Assembly: GCF_913063105.1 (NCBI RefSeq)
Contig: NZ_CAJXYQ010000007.1
Location: 240,544 to 304,543 of the forward strand
Reading direction: 5' to 3'
Source of the DNA: an uncultured Draconibacterium sp.
GTDB taxonomy: Bacteria; Bacteroidota; Bacteroidia; Bacteroidales; Prolixibacteraceae
DNA length: 64,000 nt
Positions 46,001 to 54,264 of the stretch are shown piece by piece (positions within the stretch are counted from its first letter, which is position 1; each line of letters begins with the position of its first letter). Under the pieces are notes generated by a model that was given only the letters and a program-made list of their open reading frames with translations, was not told the DNA's origin and searched no databases. The position numbers and the translations under genes are program-made.

Positions 46001-46382
46001 GTACCGCGAACTGGATAACATTGAAAGCCAGGAAGAACTCGACCGCTTTACCAAAGGCCTTGAAGACCGGTTTGGCCAGCTGCCGCGCGAAAGCCGCGAG
46101 TTAATCGATATCCTTCCCCTACGCTGGAAAGCCATTAATTTAAGCATGGAAAAAATCATCCTGAAAAACAAAAAAATGATTTGCTACTTTGTGGCCGACC
46201 AAAAATCGTCGTTTTACCAATCGGGCGATTTTATAAAAATTGTACAGTACGTACAAAAAGGAAAAACAAAAGGCCGGATGAAAGAAACCAAGGGAAAACT
46301 AACCCTGAGTTTTTCGAACGTACCAAATGTGGAAACTGCCGATTATATTTTGAAAGAGATTGAAGCCGAAGTAAAAAGTTAA
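43041..46382 (+). CDS. mfd: Transcription-repair coupling factor Mfd
   Basis: This protein of about 1113 residues clears RNA polymerase stalled at DNA damage and recruits UvrA. It has the UvrB-homology region at the N-terminus (FLYEYGFERVDFVYEPGQF, RGSIVDIFSF), the RNA-polymerase interaction domain (LHPGDYVVHIDHGIGKFAG), and the helicase motifs GDVGFGKTEIA, DEEQKFGV, LTATPIPRTL and QLRGRVGRS, then the TRCF C-terminal domain. The start at TTG 43041 is chosen because the earlier TTG (43023) lies in the -7 box; an ATG at 43110 is the next option. The start is the least sure part. Confidence 0.93.
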   Translation: METSRFLKYFEGHQLFSQAIKKAMAPPGEKIHLHGLIGSSKTILLSQLFQQVQKNSVVLLNDREEAAYFFDDLNNLGLTENTLFFPSSYKRSVQYDNPEQENVVQRTEVLNLLAGKEQPYLIITYPEALIEKVISNENLESNTLQIKNGDKISIDFINEFLYEYGFERVDFVYEPGQFSIRGSIVDIFSFSHEDPYRLDFFGEEIDSIRSFDIENQLSKERFKQITIVPNIQNNSLEGNRISFIDFAGTECLWFGNSLNLFSDRLAELHRQTIISREDEAIADQLLTANELETQLNAKTVFDFGNDLAFPAENKIDFATSKQPVFNKNFELLGSNLTEHRNNGYEIFILSNQEKQIERLQSIFADTDIKLSFNAVNFVLHEGFIDHELKACFYTDHQIFERYHRFKLKNRKAQREAISLKELNKLHPGDYVVHIDHGIGKFAGLARTEVNGKMQEAIRLVYKDNDSLLVSIHSLHRISKYKGKDGGEPKINKLGTGAWQKMKNRTKSKVKDIAKELIALYAKRRAEKGYAFSHDSYLQTELEASFIYEDTPDQEKSTAAVKADMEKTIPMDRLVCGDVGFGKTEIAIRAAFKAVTDSKQVAVLVPTTILAFQHFKTFTERLADFPVKIEYVSRLKSTAQIKAALRDVADGKTDIIIGTHRLVSKDVKFKDLGLLIIDEEQKFGVSVKEKLKQFKVNVDTLTLTATPIPRTLQFSLMGARDLSIIQTPPPNRYPIVTEVHGFNEQMIKEAILYEMDRNGQVFFIHNRVQNIYEVEATIKRIVPGVKTVVGHGQMEGPKLEKVMLDFINGKFDVLVATTIIESGLDIPNANTIIINQAQNFGLSDLHQLRGRVGRSNKKAFCYLIAPPLSTVSPEARRRLQAIEQFSELGSGFNIAMQDLDIRGAGNMLGAEQSGFIADIGFETYHRILNEAIQELKQDEFKDLFAAEDQGQSQAFLKLKYVNDCTIDTDMELLFPADYIPGNSERMMLYRELDNIESQEELDRFTKGLEDRFGQLPRESRELIDILPLRWKAINLSMEKIILKNKKMICYFVADQKSSFYQSGDFIKIVQYVQKGKTKGRMKETKGKLTLSFSNVPNVETADYILKEIEAEVKS

Positions 46383-46545
46383 GGCGCTGTGCTTTCAATC
46401 CGCCTTTAAGCGTTAAAACCCAATCAATTCTGCACCAATAGTAAATGCGATTTAAAAAAAAATACCGATATTGGCGTGCAAAGGCAACCAAATCATTTGA
46501 AGCAACATCTGTAATAATAACTCAGAAAAATTTAAAATCAGGAAT

Positions 46546-47262
46546 ATGAATAAAATGAAAAAACTTGGAAAAATTCTGACAATAGTTGCACTTGCTACAG
46601 CGCTGTTTGCCTGTAGCGACGACGATGGCGGAGAACCATTTGAAATTATTGGTGATGTGTTTGTAATAAAACGTACCATGGATGACGAGGTTAAGTACGC
46701 CAATTCGTACGCAGCATGGGGCAACCAACCTATGAGCATGGCAAAAGTAACCACTCCCCTTGGAGCAGAAATTACCTTAAGCCCGGCTTCTGAAAATTCG
46801 TATACCTATGCAAAAGAACCAACAACAAGCGACTACAGCACCGCATGGCCGGTTGAAGACAACTACCAGTTTTTGGTTATTAACGAAGACATTACACACC
46901 AGGCAGTTGATTTACTGGATTTTGATGATATTGAATTTTCAACCATTTCTTCCACCGGTTTTGTAGGTACTGATTTAAGTGTAGAGTGGGAAAGCAATCC
47001 ATTGGCCGAAGCTTATATGATCCGGCTCTTTAATGCGAACAAACAAATTGCATTTCTTAGCCAAACTTTACCCACACAAATGACCCGCCTTGACTTTGGC
47101 CCTGGTACAGCATCCGGTTCGTGGAGCGAAACTCCGGAAGCTGGCAAGGTTTATACGCTGGAGTTGCTAACTTTTAGGTTTGAAGATGATGCAACCAGCA
47201 GCGATGCAGCTTTTCATATTCAGGAAATTGCCATAACCGAAACAGAAGTTACCTGGCAGTAA
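46546..47262 (+). CDS. Lipoprotein of unknown function, copy 1 of a tandem pair
   Basis: This 238-residue protein has a lipoprotein signal (LATALFACSDDD, Cys23) with acidic residues after the cysteine, as in surface-exported Bacteroidota lipoproteins. The mature part is beta-rich, with a likely fibronectin-III-like C-terminal half (LSVEWESNPLAEAYMIRLFNANKQIAFLSQ, YTLELLTFRFEDDATSSDAAFHIQEIAI). It shares length and many positions with the next gene. It ends in a strong terminator. No function is known. Confidence 0.8.
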   Translation: MNKMKKLGKILTIVALATALFACSDDDGGEPFEIIGDVFVIKRTMDDEVKYANSYAAWGNQPMSMAKVTTPLGAEITLSPASENSYTYAKEPTTSDYSTAWPVEDNYQFLVINEDITHQAVDLLDFDDIEFSTISSTGFVGTDLSVEWESNPLAEAYMIRLFNANKQIAFLSQTLPTQMTRLDFGPGTASGSWSETPEAGKVYTLELLTFRFEDDATSSDAAFHIQEIAITETEVTWQ

Positions 47263-47280
47263 AAAAATATTCAACAAGAG

Positions 47281-47308
47281 AACCGCCTGATTTTCAGGCG
47301 GTTTTTTT
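47281..47308 (+). terminator. Terminator after lipoprotein copy 1
   Basis: AACCGCCTGA pairs perfectly with TCAGGCGGTT across a 3-base loop, followed by seven T residues. The terminator after copy 2 has a very similar sequence. Confidence 0.92.
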
Positions 47309-47462
47309 ATGTCCAAAAGTAAGGCCGGTTGCTGTTATCCTGTCGGCGCCTATTTTTATTACTGCCAAAAGCAACTTTAAGGCCGGTAGTTGCATCCATC
47401 ATGAGTAAACATTTAACGTAGGGAATCAGAAACTGATTCTGTATAATAAAAAAAGACAAGTG

Positions 47463-48176
47463 ATGAACATTCAGAAAATTGGAAAACTGCTGGTTATTTT
47501 ATTTATAGTAACCGGCTTTGCGGCATGCAACGAAGACGAAACAGAGAATTTTGAATTAATCGGTGAGGTTTTAACTACCAAACGTACAATTAACGGAGAA
47601 GACAAATACGCCCAAACCTACTACGCGTATGCTAACCAGGGCATGGACTCGGCCGTAGTTATTCTTCCCAACGGCACAAACGTTGCACTTTCCTCCGGGG
47701 GCTCGCAAAATCTTACCTACATGAAAGAACCTTCAATGGAAGATTATTCGGCCTTTGCTGCCGGAGCCGGAACTTATGAATTTGTGGTTAAATCAAACGA
47801 CCTTGAATACACTGCAACAGAAAACCACGTATTTACCGACATTAGCATTCCAACTATTGATTCGGTTGGCTTAGACTACGCAAACCAGCTGGTTGGTGTA
47901 GCCTGGGAAAATTACGAAGATGCCAACACCTATGTTGTACGACTATTTGATGAAGACCGAGAAACCGTTTTTATTAGTTATTACTTTGCCGACACAGCAT
48001 ACGAAATTACCCTCGACAGCAGCACTGGCTCGTGGCAAAAAACATTACAAGCCGGCTCAACCTACACAATAGAGGTGCAGGCCATGGTATTTGACGAGGA
48101 AGCTACTGACTCCGATTATTTTTTCCATATTCAATCCATTGCAATCGGATCAACAGATTTCATTTGGCAAGAATAA
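47463..48176 (+). CDS. Lipoprotein of unknown function, copy 2 of a tandem pair
   Basis: This 237-residue protein has a lipoprotein signal (FIVTGFAACNEDE) and the same plan as copy 1: F-E-L-I-G-E near the start of the mature part against F-E-I-I-G-D, KRTINGEDKYAQ against KRTMDDEVKYAN, and VAWENYEDANTYVVRLFDEDRETVFIS against the matching segment. I take the ATG at 47463 rather than the GTG one codon earlier. It ends in its own terminator. The pair is a tandem duplication that has diverged; the function is unknown. Confidence 0.8.
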   Translation: MNIQKIGKLLVILFIVTGFAACNEDETENFELIGEVLTTKRTINGEDKYAQTYYAYANQGMDSAVVILPNGTNVALSSGGSQNLTYMKEPSMEDYSAFAAGAGTYEFVVKSNDLEYTATENHVFTDISIPTIDSVGLDYANQLVGVAWENYEDANTYVVRLFDEDRETVFISYYFADTAYEITLDSSTGSWQKTLQAGSTYTIEVQAMVFDEEATDSDYFFHIQSIAIGSTDFIWQE

Positions 48177-48198
48177 ACTAAAATTGCAAACACGTACA

Positions 48199-48225
48199 AC
48201 CGCTTGAATTTCAGGCGGTTTTTTT
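48199..48225 (+). terminator. Terminator after lipoprotein copy 2
   Basis: ACCGCTTGA pairs with TCAGGCGGT (one G-T pair) across a 3-base loop, followed by a T run. Its stem is homologous to that after copy 1, so the duplication included the terminator. Confidence 0.9.
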
Positions 48226-48241
48226 ATACCACAAAACATTC

Positions 48242-48257
48242 TACTATGTTTATAGTA
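48242..48257. promoter_or_regulatory. BlaI-type operator 1 (TACTATGTTTATAGTA)
   Basis: Six-base arms TACTAT and ATAGTA flank GTTT. It differs from operator 2 at one base and lies 134 bases before the blaI-like ATG. BlaI/MecI dimers bind dyads of this general form with TACTA/TAGTA-like arms. Confidence 0.6.
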
Positions 48258-48295
48258 TTTTTTCTATTAAAATAGTTTTATTTCTAAACAATTAG

Positions 48296-48311
48296 TACTA
48301 TGTTTGTAGTA
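48296..48311. promoter_or_regulatory. BlaI-type operator 2 (TACTATGTTTGTAGTA)
   Basis: It is one mismatch from operator 1, 54 bases downstream of it. A looser third dyad, TACTA (48350-48354) with TAGTA (48362-48366), lies just before the start codon. Together they suggest autorepression of the blaI-blaR1-like operon. Confidence 0.65.
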
Positions 48312-48375
48312 GAAATATTTTTAGTATGATTTTTGTACTCGACACTTACTACTAAAAATCTTAGTACTGTATAAA

Positions 48376-48753
48376 ATGAAAACACTAACAAAAGCGGAAG
48401 AACAAGTGATGCAAATCCTTTGGGATTTGAAAGAAGGAGTTGTAAAACAAGTTGTTGAAGGTTTTGGAGAAAGCAAACCAGCTTATACCACCGTTGCAAC
48501 GGTTTTAAATGTATTGGAAAAGAAGGGTTTTGTTTCGCGACGAAAAATTGGAAATACGAATCTTTTTTCGCCCGCAGTTAGTAAAACCGAATATACCAAA
48601 GTTCAGTTCTCTTCGCTTCTTAAAAACTACTTTAACGGTTCGTTTCCTAAAATGGCAACATTTTTTGCCCGCGAAAATAACCTGGGAATGGAAGAATTGG
48701 AAGAGATGCTTAAGCTTACCGGGAATGAATTAAACAAAGAGAACAAAAAATAG
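48376..48753 (+). CDS. BlaI/MecI/CopY-family repressor
   Basis: This 125-residue winged-helix repressor starts LTKAEEQVMQILWDLKEGVVKQVVEGF, the BlaI signature, with the recognition region KPAYTTVATVLNVLEKKGFVSRRK. It binds dyads as a dimer and is released by proteolysis triggered by a BlaR1-type membrane protease. That partner is the next gene, 2 bases on. No beta-lactamase is nearby, so the signal may be other envelope stress. Dyads matching its expected site lie just upstream. Confidence 0.9.
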   Translation: MKTLTKAEEQVMQILWDLKEGVVKQVVEGFGESKPAYTTVATVLNVLEKKGFVSRRKIGNTNLFSPAVSKTEYTKVQFSSLLKNYFNGSFPKMATFFARENNLGMEELEEMLKLTGNELNKENKK

Positions 48754-48755
48754 CC

Positions 48756-50432
48756 ATGGAAACTTTATTACAATATCTACTGAATGCATCAGCCGGAATT
48801 GCCTTGTTTTTTATGGTATACTGGCTGTTTTTGCGGCACGAAACCTTCCACGCCGCTAACCGCTGGTTTTTGGTAGCATCACTTTTTCTGGCCATTATGC
48901 TCCCATTAATTCCTGTTCAATACGATGTTTTAATTGAAGCACAAAATCAAAAAACAGCCACCCGCACAATTAGCGACACCTTTAAAAATATACCGGTTTT
49001 TGCGGCTACCGATGAAGCAACCAGCAATTTTGGTTGGCAGCAGGCCTTACTACTTGTTTACCTTACCGGAGCTGCCATATTCTTTATTCGCTTACTGACC
49101 CAAACTCTTGTGCTTATTCATTTAATGATGAAATACCGTGTAAAATCGTTTAACGGTGTTCGCATTGTTGAAAACGAAAAATACGGACTCCCCTTTTCAT
49201 TTTTTAATATCGTATTTCTAAATCCGAAGTTTCACACACAGGACGACCTGCCGGAAATTCTGGCTCACGAAAAAGTGCACATTCGTGAGAATCACTGGTT
49301 CGACCTGCTAATGATAGAACTGTTAACAGTCATCTTTTGGTTCAACCCATTTATTTGGTTGTTTGAACGAGCAATTAAACAAAACCATGAGTACCTGGCC
49401 GACAAAAGTGTTCTTGCGCAGGGACACACTGTGGGCCGCTACCAGGCTTTATTAGTAAACCAGCTAATGGGCATGCAAATTATTGGCATTACCAATAACC
49501 TGAATTTTGCCCTTAGCACAAATCGATTAAAAATGATGACGAAAAAGAAAACATCAGCCCGCCGGCTGATAAAATTAACCTGGGCATTGCCCGCTCTTGC
49601 GCTATTGTTGTTCGCTTTTGCCGAACCGCAATACACCTACAAGAATGCTGAACTAATAGGAAACAAAACCGTTGTAACCGAAACGAAATCGGGGAAAGAG
49701 CTTACTATTGTTGGCAAAGTTGTTTCGAAAGAAACGGGTGACGTAATTCCCGGAGCTTCAATAGTTATTAAAGGCTCAACGGTGGGTTGCGTGTCAGACC
49801 GCGATGGAACTTTTACCTTAGTTGATGATAACCCAACGGTAAAAGCTGATGGTAGTTTGAGTACCGAAGTTGTGGTTTCGTTTGTTGGCCTAAAAACCGT
49901 TGTTAATTCAATCTCGGCATCCGGGTCGGCGATAAACAAAGCCAAACATACCTTTCAAATGGAAGAGGCTGTTCAAATGATTTACAACCGTTCGTACACT
50001 GGCGAACAGTTAGTTCCGCCACCACCACCGCCACCGCCTGCAAGTGAAAACAAAACTGAAAAAATCGTTAAGAAAGGCGACAAAGGTGCGGACAATCCAC
50101 CGCCACCACCGCCTGCAACAGGCGAAAAAGAAGTGTTTTTTATTGTAGAAGACATGCCGAAATACCCCGGAGGATTCGAGGCATTGAGTAACTACATTGA
50201 GAAAATGCAAAAGAAAATTGCTGTTCAGAAAAAAGTTAGCGGCAAAGCCAAAGTAAGCTTTACCGTATCAACATCAGGCAAAGTAACCGATATTAAAGTG
50301 GTTGAAAAAGATAACGACATGGCAGCCAAAGGAGCTTATATGCTTGCCAATGAAATGCAGAACTGGACTCCCGGTTACCAGCGCGGAAAAGCCGTTTCAG
50401 TTAAATATGTTTTACCTGTAGAATTTAAATAA
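48756..50432 (+). CDS. BlaR1-like M56 metalloprotease fused to a carboxypeptidase-regulatory-like domain and a TonB C-terminal domain
   Basis: This 558-residue protein has four N-terminal membrane helices with an M56 protease site between them (ILAHEKVHIREN, HExxH about residues 172-176, and a downstream E in NHEYLADKSVL). It continues with a beta domain of the CarboxypepD_reg type (VSKETGDVIPGASIVIKGS, about 330-400), a proline-rich linker with PPPPPPPP and a TonB_C-like end (about 478-556; KAKVSFTVSTSGKVTDIKVV). It should cut the BlaI-like repressor in response to an envelope signal. No penicillin-binding sensor domain is present, unlike classical BlaR1. Confidence 0.88.
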   Translation: METLLQYLLNASAGIALFFMVYWLFLRHETFHAANRWFLVASLFLAIMLPLIPVQYDVLIEAQNQKTATRTISDTFKNIPVFAATDEATSNFGWQQALLLVYLTGAAIFFIRLLTQTLVLIHLMMKYRVKSFNGVRIVENEKYGLPFSFFNIVFLNPKFHTQDDLPEILAHEKVHIRENHWFDLLMIELLTVIFWFNPFIWLFERAIKQNHEYLADKSVLAQGHTVGRYQALLVNQLMGMQIIGITNNLNFALSTNRLKMMTKKKTSARRLIKLTWALPALALLLFAFAEPQYTYKNAELIGNKTVVTETKSGKELTIVGKVVSKETGDVIPGASIVIKGSTVGCVSDRDGTFTLVDDNPTVKADGSLSTEVVVSFVGLKTVVNSISASGSAINKAKHTFQMEEAVQMIYNRSYTGEQLVPPPPPPPPASENKTEKIVKKGDKGADNPPPPPPATGEKEVFFIVEDMPKYPGGFEALSNYIEKMQKKIAVQKKVSGKAKVSFTVSTSGKVTDIKVVEKDNDMAAKGAYMLANEMQNWTPGYQRGKAVSVKYVLPVEFK

Positions 50433-50457
50433 ACAGAAAATTATAAAAATTACGGTT

Positions 50458-50489
50458 CACCCGTTGACTTTTGTCATCGGGTGTTTTTT
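50458..50489 (+). terminator. Terminator after the blaI-blaR1-like operon
   Basis: CACCCGTTGAC pairs with GTCATCGGGTG (one T-T mismatch) across a short loop, followed by six T residues. Confidence 0.85.
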
Positions 50490-50554
50490 GTTCCTGAATC
50501 TTTGTGCCTTAACGCCTTTGTGGTTAATTTTATTCTTTTTAAAAGTAGCAGGCC

Positions 50555-51124
50555 ATGAAATCATTGTACTTCAAAACCGCAAAAGACTGGGAAACCTGGT
50601 TGGTCCAAAACCACCAAAAAGAATCGGAGATAAAACTTATCTATTATAAAAAGCACACGAAAAAACCTTGTATTACCTACGACGAGTCGGTAAAAATTGC
50701 CCTCTGCTACGGTTGGATAGATAGCCTGGTTAACCGCATTGATGAGGAGTGTTACACCCGAAAATTCAGTGTACGAAAATCAAACAGTGTTTGGTCGGAA
50801 TTGAATAAAAAACGGGTAGCAGAACTCATCGATGCTGGTAAAATGCAAGCTGCCGGTATGCGTCTGGTTGATATTGCCAAACAAAACGGAAAATGGGATG
50901 AAGTAATTGAACCACCCAAAACCAATCTCGAAATTTCGGCGGACTTTAAAGCTGCACTTGATGAAAATGCAATAGTAAAAGGCTTTTTCCAGAGCCTAAC
51001 TAAAGCCCAAAAAAATCAATTTATCAGATGGATTAATGTGGCGAAGCGCCAAGGGACAAAAGAAAAACGAATTCAGGAATCTATTGAATTGCTGGCTAAT
51101 AAAAAGACGTTAGGATTAAAGTAA
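50555..51124 (+). CDS. YdeI/OmpD-associated family protein
   Basis: This 189-residue protein begins LYFKTAKDWETWLVQNHQK and contains YDESVKIALCYGWIDSL, RKSNSVWSELNKKRV and a C-terminal helical part (FFQSLTKAQKNQFIRWINVAKRQGTKEKRI). These are the marks of the YdeI/OmdA family, first linked to bacteriocin or antimicrobial-peptide protection. It is cytoplasmic and alone between two terminators. The biochemical role is not known. Confidence 0.88.
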   Translation: MKSLYFKTAKDWETWLVQNHQKESEIKLIYYKKHTKKPCITYDESVKIALCYGWIDSLVNRIDEECYTRKFSVRKSNSVWSELNKKRVAELIDAGKMQAAGMRLVDIAKQNGKWDEVIEPPKTNLEISADFKAALDENAIVKGFFQSLTKAQKNQFIRWINVAKRQGTKEKRIQESIELLANKKTLGLK

Positions 51125-51132
51125 GACCGCTA

Positions 51133-51169
51133 TAAAAAACGAAAGGCCGGTTCAATAACCAGCCCTTTC
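51133..51169 (-). terminator. Terminator at the 3' end of the maltose operon
   Basis: Read on the minus strand, GAAAGGGCTGGTT pairs with AACCGGCCTTTC (small bulge), followed by TTTCGTTTTTTAT. It lies about 130 bases after the esterase stop. Confidence 0.75.
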
Positions 51170-51297
51170 TCAATCAACCTAAACCTAAACTAAACCAAAA
51201 ACCAAACCATCTTATGGTATGTAAATCTTTATGAAGAAAGATTTGTAACAATAAAACACAGGTTGCTTAAAAAGGTTTACCGAACCATTGATTTTTT

Positions 51298-52220
51298 TTA
51301 TTTTCCCTTTTTCAGCAGAAACTCTAAAGGAATATTAAGGCGTTTTTTCCAGGCCTCCTCAGAATGATTCTCGCCTTCGAATTTCATTGTTAACCAATTA
51401 GAATGATCATATCCATTTTGCAGCATAAGGCTATCGGCCATTTTTTGGTATGGCTCGTAATAGGCATCCAGTGTTTCTGTTCCAAAATCGAAATAAATTT
51501 TATGAGCTTCAGCTTCCGGCAAGTTCGCCGCCATGTATTCCATAAACTTTCCGGGAATCGGATTATTATCATCATTAAAAATCCCTATCCAGTGCGTAGA
51601 AAGGCAGGCTGCACCTCCAAAAACATCCGGGTATTCGCAAATGGCATACATCGAAATCAGCCCGCCCATGCTCGATCCGGCCACAAAAGTCTCCTCGCGG
51701 TTTGCCCTGGTTGAATACTTTGCGTCAACAAATGGCTTAAGCTCTTTAACCAAAAACTTCAGATAGTTGTCTGATTGTACCTCAACCGCAAAAAGCTCTT
51801 TGTGCGTAAGTAAAGAATCGCGGTAGGCTTCATCAAGCATTTCAAAGGGCTTTTGCGGAAAATACTCGGAGTGACGTCTCTCGTTATTCCAAATACCAAC
51901 CACTATTGTTTCGCGAATTTTCCCGCTTTTTAACAAGGCAGTCATTGCATCATCAACACCCCAGTCTTGTTTATTCCAGGTTGTTGTAGAATCGAACAGC
52001 ATTTGCCCATCGTGCATATATAAAACCGAATACATTTTTTTTCAGAGTATCCCTGGGGTAACCAAACATCAACATTTCGGGGCTTTACAAAGTCCGAACC
52101 GAAGTTCTCAATTCGTTCAACCCTTCCACTGCTAACGCTCACTGCCGACTCCATTTGTGCCTTCTCTGTACATGAAACAATTGCAACTATCGCAATGATT
52201 AGGTAAATAATATTTTTCAT
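51298..52220 (-). pseudogene. Enterochelin-esterase-like lipoprotein hydrolase, frameshifted in an A8 run
   Basis: The first part (ATG at 52218-52220) encodes a lipoprotein signal (IIAIVAIVSC) and NVDVWLPQGYSEK; the second, in another frame, continues YSVLYMHDGQMLFD and carries the alpha/beta hydrolase nucleophile region FVAGSSMGGLISMYA and the catalytic-histidine region GENHSEEAW. The break is at the run of eight T residues at 52035-52042 (A8 on the coding strand); nine A residues would restore GYSEKKMYSVLY. This may be a disabled gene, a phase-variable tract, slippage-dependent expression or a sequencing error. It is the last gene of the maltose operon. Confidence 0.8.
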
Positions 52221-52271
52221 TTTCTTGTTTAGTTCTACTAGCGACAAAAGCTTAAGTCTGGTTGTTTCGCA

Positions 52272-54131
52272 CTATTCCATTTTCAAAATAAACGATTCAA
52301 ATCCGGCAAGTCCGATGTTAATAAAACCGGTGCCATCTTTTATTTCCAATTTATTTATTTTATCCGAAAGTTGATCAGAAAGCTTGTAAGAACCATCTTT
52401 TAAGCCCATCGCCTGAATCGTTTCGGCATCTAATTTTAGCTGAAACTTCTGTTCTTTTTCTTCGAAATTACAGACAATAATTAAGCGATCGTTGCCATTC
52501 CAGCGCGCAAACGAGAAAACTTTGTTGGTGTAGTTTTCGGTATTTTGGCGGTTGTAGGTATGTATTTCTTTGTAAGCACCCATTAATGCCGAAGAATGTG
52601 CAGAGAAACTCAACAGGGCTTTGTAAAAGGCATGCAACGCTTTTTCCTCCTGTGTAGATTGGCCTCCATCAAATTTGCCATTGTTCATCCAACGCTGGTG
52701 GGCAGGTACGCCGCAATAATCAAAAATCGAAGTACGTGTTTCGTCGCCAAAGCCCATATCCCCATCTCCGGGTTCACCAACATGCTGCCCAAAATACAGC
52801 ATCGTTGGCGAGGTGCTTAAACAGGTTGAGACCACCATGGCCGGCTTTCCTTTTTGGGCGCTGCCGGCAAATCCCTTGCTGGCAATACGTTGTTCGTCAT
52901 GATTTTCCAAAAAATGCAACATGTGGTGCTCAATATCTTCCAACCCATTGTATATAGCAGGTAAATTATCGGTGCTTCCATGGCCTTGCATAATGTGCTT
53001 CAGCGTGTCGTACAGTTCCACTTTATCGTACAAATAATCCATTTTTCCTTTATGAATATAATCGCGGTAAAGGCTAGGATTGTATACTTCGGCTAACAAG
53101 AAAACCTCGGGATTTTTCATTTTTAAAGCCGAGTTCATGTAACTCCAAAACTCTACCGGCACCATTTCTGCCATGTCGAAGCGAAAGCCATCAACACCTT
53201 TATTGAGCCAATACATGGCAATATCCAGAAATTTCTTCCAGGAGTCCGGCACATCCTTATCAAACCAAAACTCAAAATGTTCGGAATAATCTTTTTTCTC
53301 AAAACCCTCGGGAAGGGGATCAAAATCGAAAGTGCCGTCGGGCCGCACCCCGTAATTTACTTTAACGGTTTCGTACCAGTCGTAAAAATGGGGCTGTGCC
53401 AAACGCGAGCCGTTACCCGTCCATTTCGCGGGATTTTCATCAAATTCACCATCGGCCAACGGATGCTTCTCGCCTCCAAGCGGCTGATAAGCATTTAAAC
53501 TTTCAGGCACTTTAAAAGCTTCGCCGGGTATGTAATAAAAATTATTATTTCGTTTGTATTCTGCCGAAGTATCGTCACGTTTACCAAAATCGTGCACGCC
53601 TTCGGGTTTTGAAATTGAGTGATAATTGCGCGATACATGATTTGGTACAATATCAATAATCACTTTCATTCCGTGTTGGTGGGTACGGGCAATCAATGCT
53701 TCAAATTCTTCCAAACGTTTTTCCGGGTCTTCTGCCAAATCAGGATTTACATTGTAATAATCTTTTACCGCATAGGGCGATCCGGCGCGGCCTTTAACCA
53801 CATCAGGGTCGTCATTCGAAATGCCGTAATTACTATAATCGGTAATTACACAGTGATGCGGAACACCGGTGTACCAGATATGGGTTATTCCCATTGCTTT
53901 TAGCGAATCCAGCGCTAAGTTGGTAAAATCGTTAAATTTCCCAACACCATTTTCTTCAATGGTGCCCCAGGGTTTATTGGTGGTGTTTGTATTTCCAAAC
54001 AAGCGGGTAAATACCTGATAAACTACAAATTTTCCTTCTGTTGATTCGGGTTGTTTTTGCACCTTTTTTTTGGAGGGCTGACAGGCGAATAGCATTAGGC
54101 TTATTAAAAAGAAAGAAATAATATTTTTCAT
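52272..54131 (-). CDS. GH13 alpha-amylase lipoprotein
   Basis: This protein of about 619 residues has a lipoprotein signal (LISLMLFACQPS) and a full GH13 barrel: HIWYTGVPHH, VIDIVPNHV, DGFRFDMAEMV (nucleophile Asp, about 317), LLAEVYNP (acid/base Glu, about 346) and LENHDEQR (Asp, about 408), plus a C-terminal beta domain. It degrades alpha-1,4 glucans, probably at the cell surface or in the periplasm. I use the ATG at 54129-54131, which gives a normal signal; a longer start 14 codons upstream would bury it. It belongs to the maltose operon. Confidence 0.9.
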   Translation of the reverse strand: MKNIISFFLISLMLFACQPSKKKVQKQPESTEGKFVVYQVFTRLFGNTNTTNKPWGTIEENGVGKFNDFTNLALDSLKAMGITHIWYTGVPHHCVITDYSNYGISNDDPDVVKGRAGSPYAVKDYYNVNPDLAEDPEKRLEEFEALIARTHQHGMKVIIDIVPNHVSRNYHSISKPEGVHDFGKRDDTSAEYKRNNNFYYIPGEAFKVPESLNAYQPLGGEKHPLADGEFDENPAKWTGNGSRLAQPHFYDWYETVKVNYGVRPDGTFDFDPLPEGFEKKDYSEHFEFWFDKDVPDSWKKFLDIAMYWLNKGVDGFRFDMAEMVPVEFWSYMNSALKMKNPEVFLLAEVYNPSLYRDYIHKGKMDYLYDKVELYDTLKHIMQGHGSTDNLPAIYNGLEDIEHHMLHFLENHDEQRIASKGFAGSAQKGKPAMVVSTCLSTSPTMLYFGQHVGEPGDGDMGFGDETRTSIFDYCGVPAHQRWMNNGKFDGGQSTQEEKALHAFYKALLSFSAHSSALMGAYKEIHTYNRQNTENYTNKVFSFARWNGNDRLIIVCNFEEKEQKFQLKLDAETIQAMGLKDGSYKLSDQLSDKINKLEIKDGTGFINIGLAGFESFILKME

Positions 54132-54215
54132 CGGTTTTATGATTTTTTGATAATGCGGCGCATGAAACGGCATTTTTTCATAAAACTTTAGTGGATGCGC
54201 CTTTTATTAATTGAA

Positions 54216-54238
54216 AGCCCGGAGCGCTGCCCCGGGCT
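54216..54238 (-). terminator. Hairpin between the two amylase genes
   Basis: AGCCCGG pairs with CCGGGCT around a 9-base loop, with only a weak T tract on the minus strand. It may lower downstream expression or protect the upstream mRNA rather than end the operon. Confidence 0.4.
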
Positions 54239-54264
54239 ATAATCTGCCCACTCAGGGCTATTTC

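Noticed and set aside
48376..50432. Beta-lactam resistance operon
   Set aside because: There is no beta-lactamase or penicillin-binding sensor domain; only the repressor-protease logic is shared.
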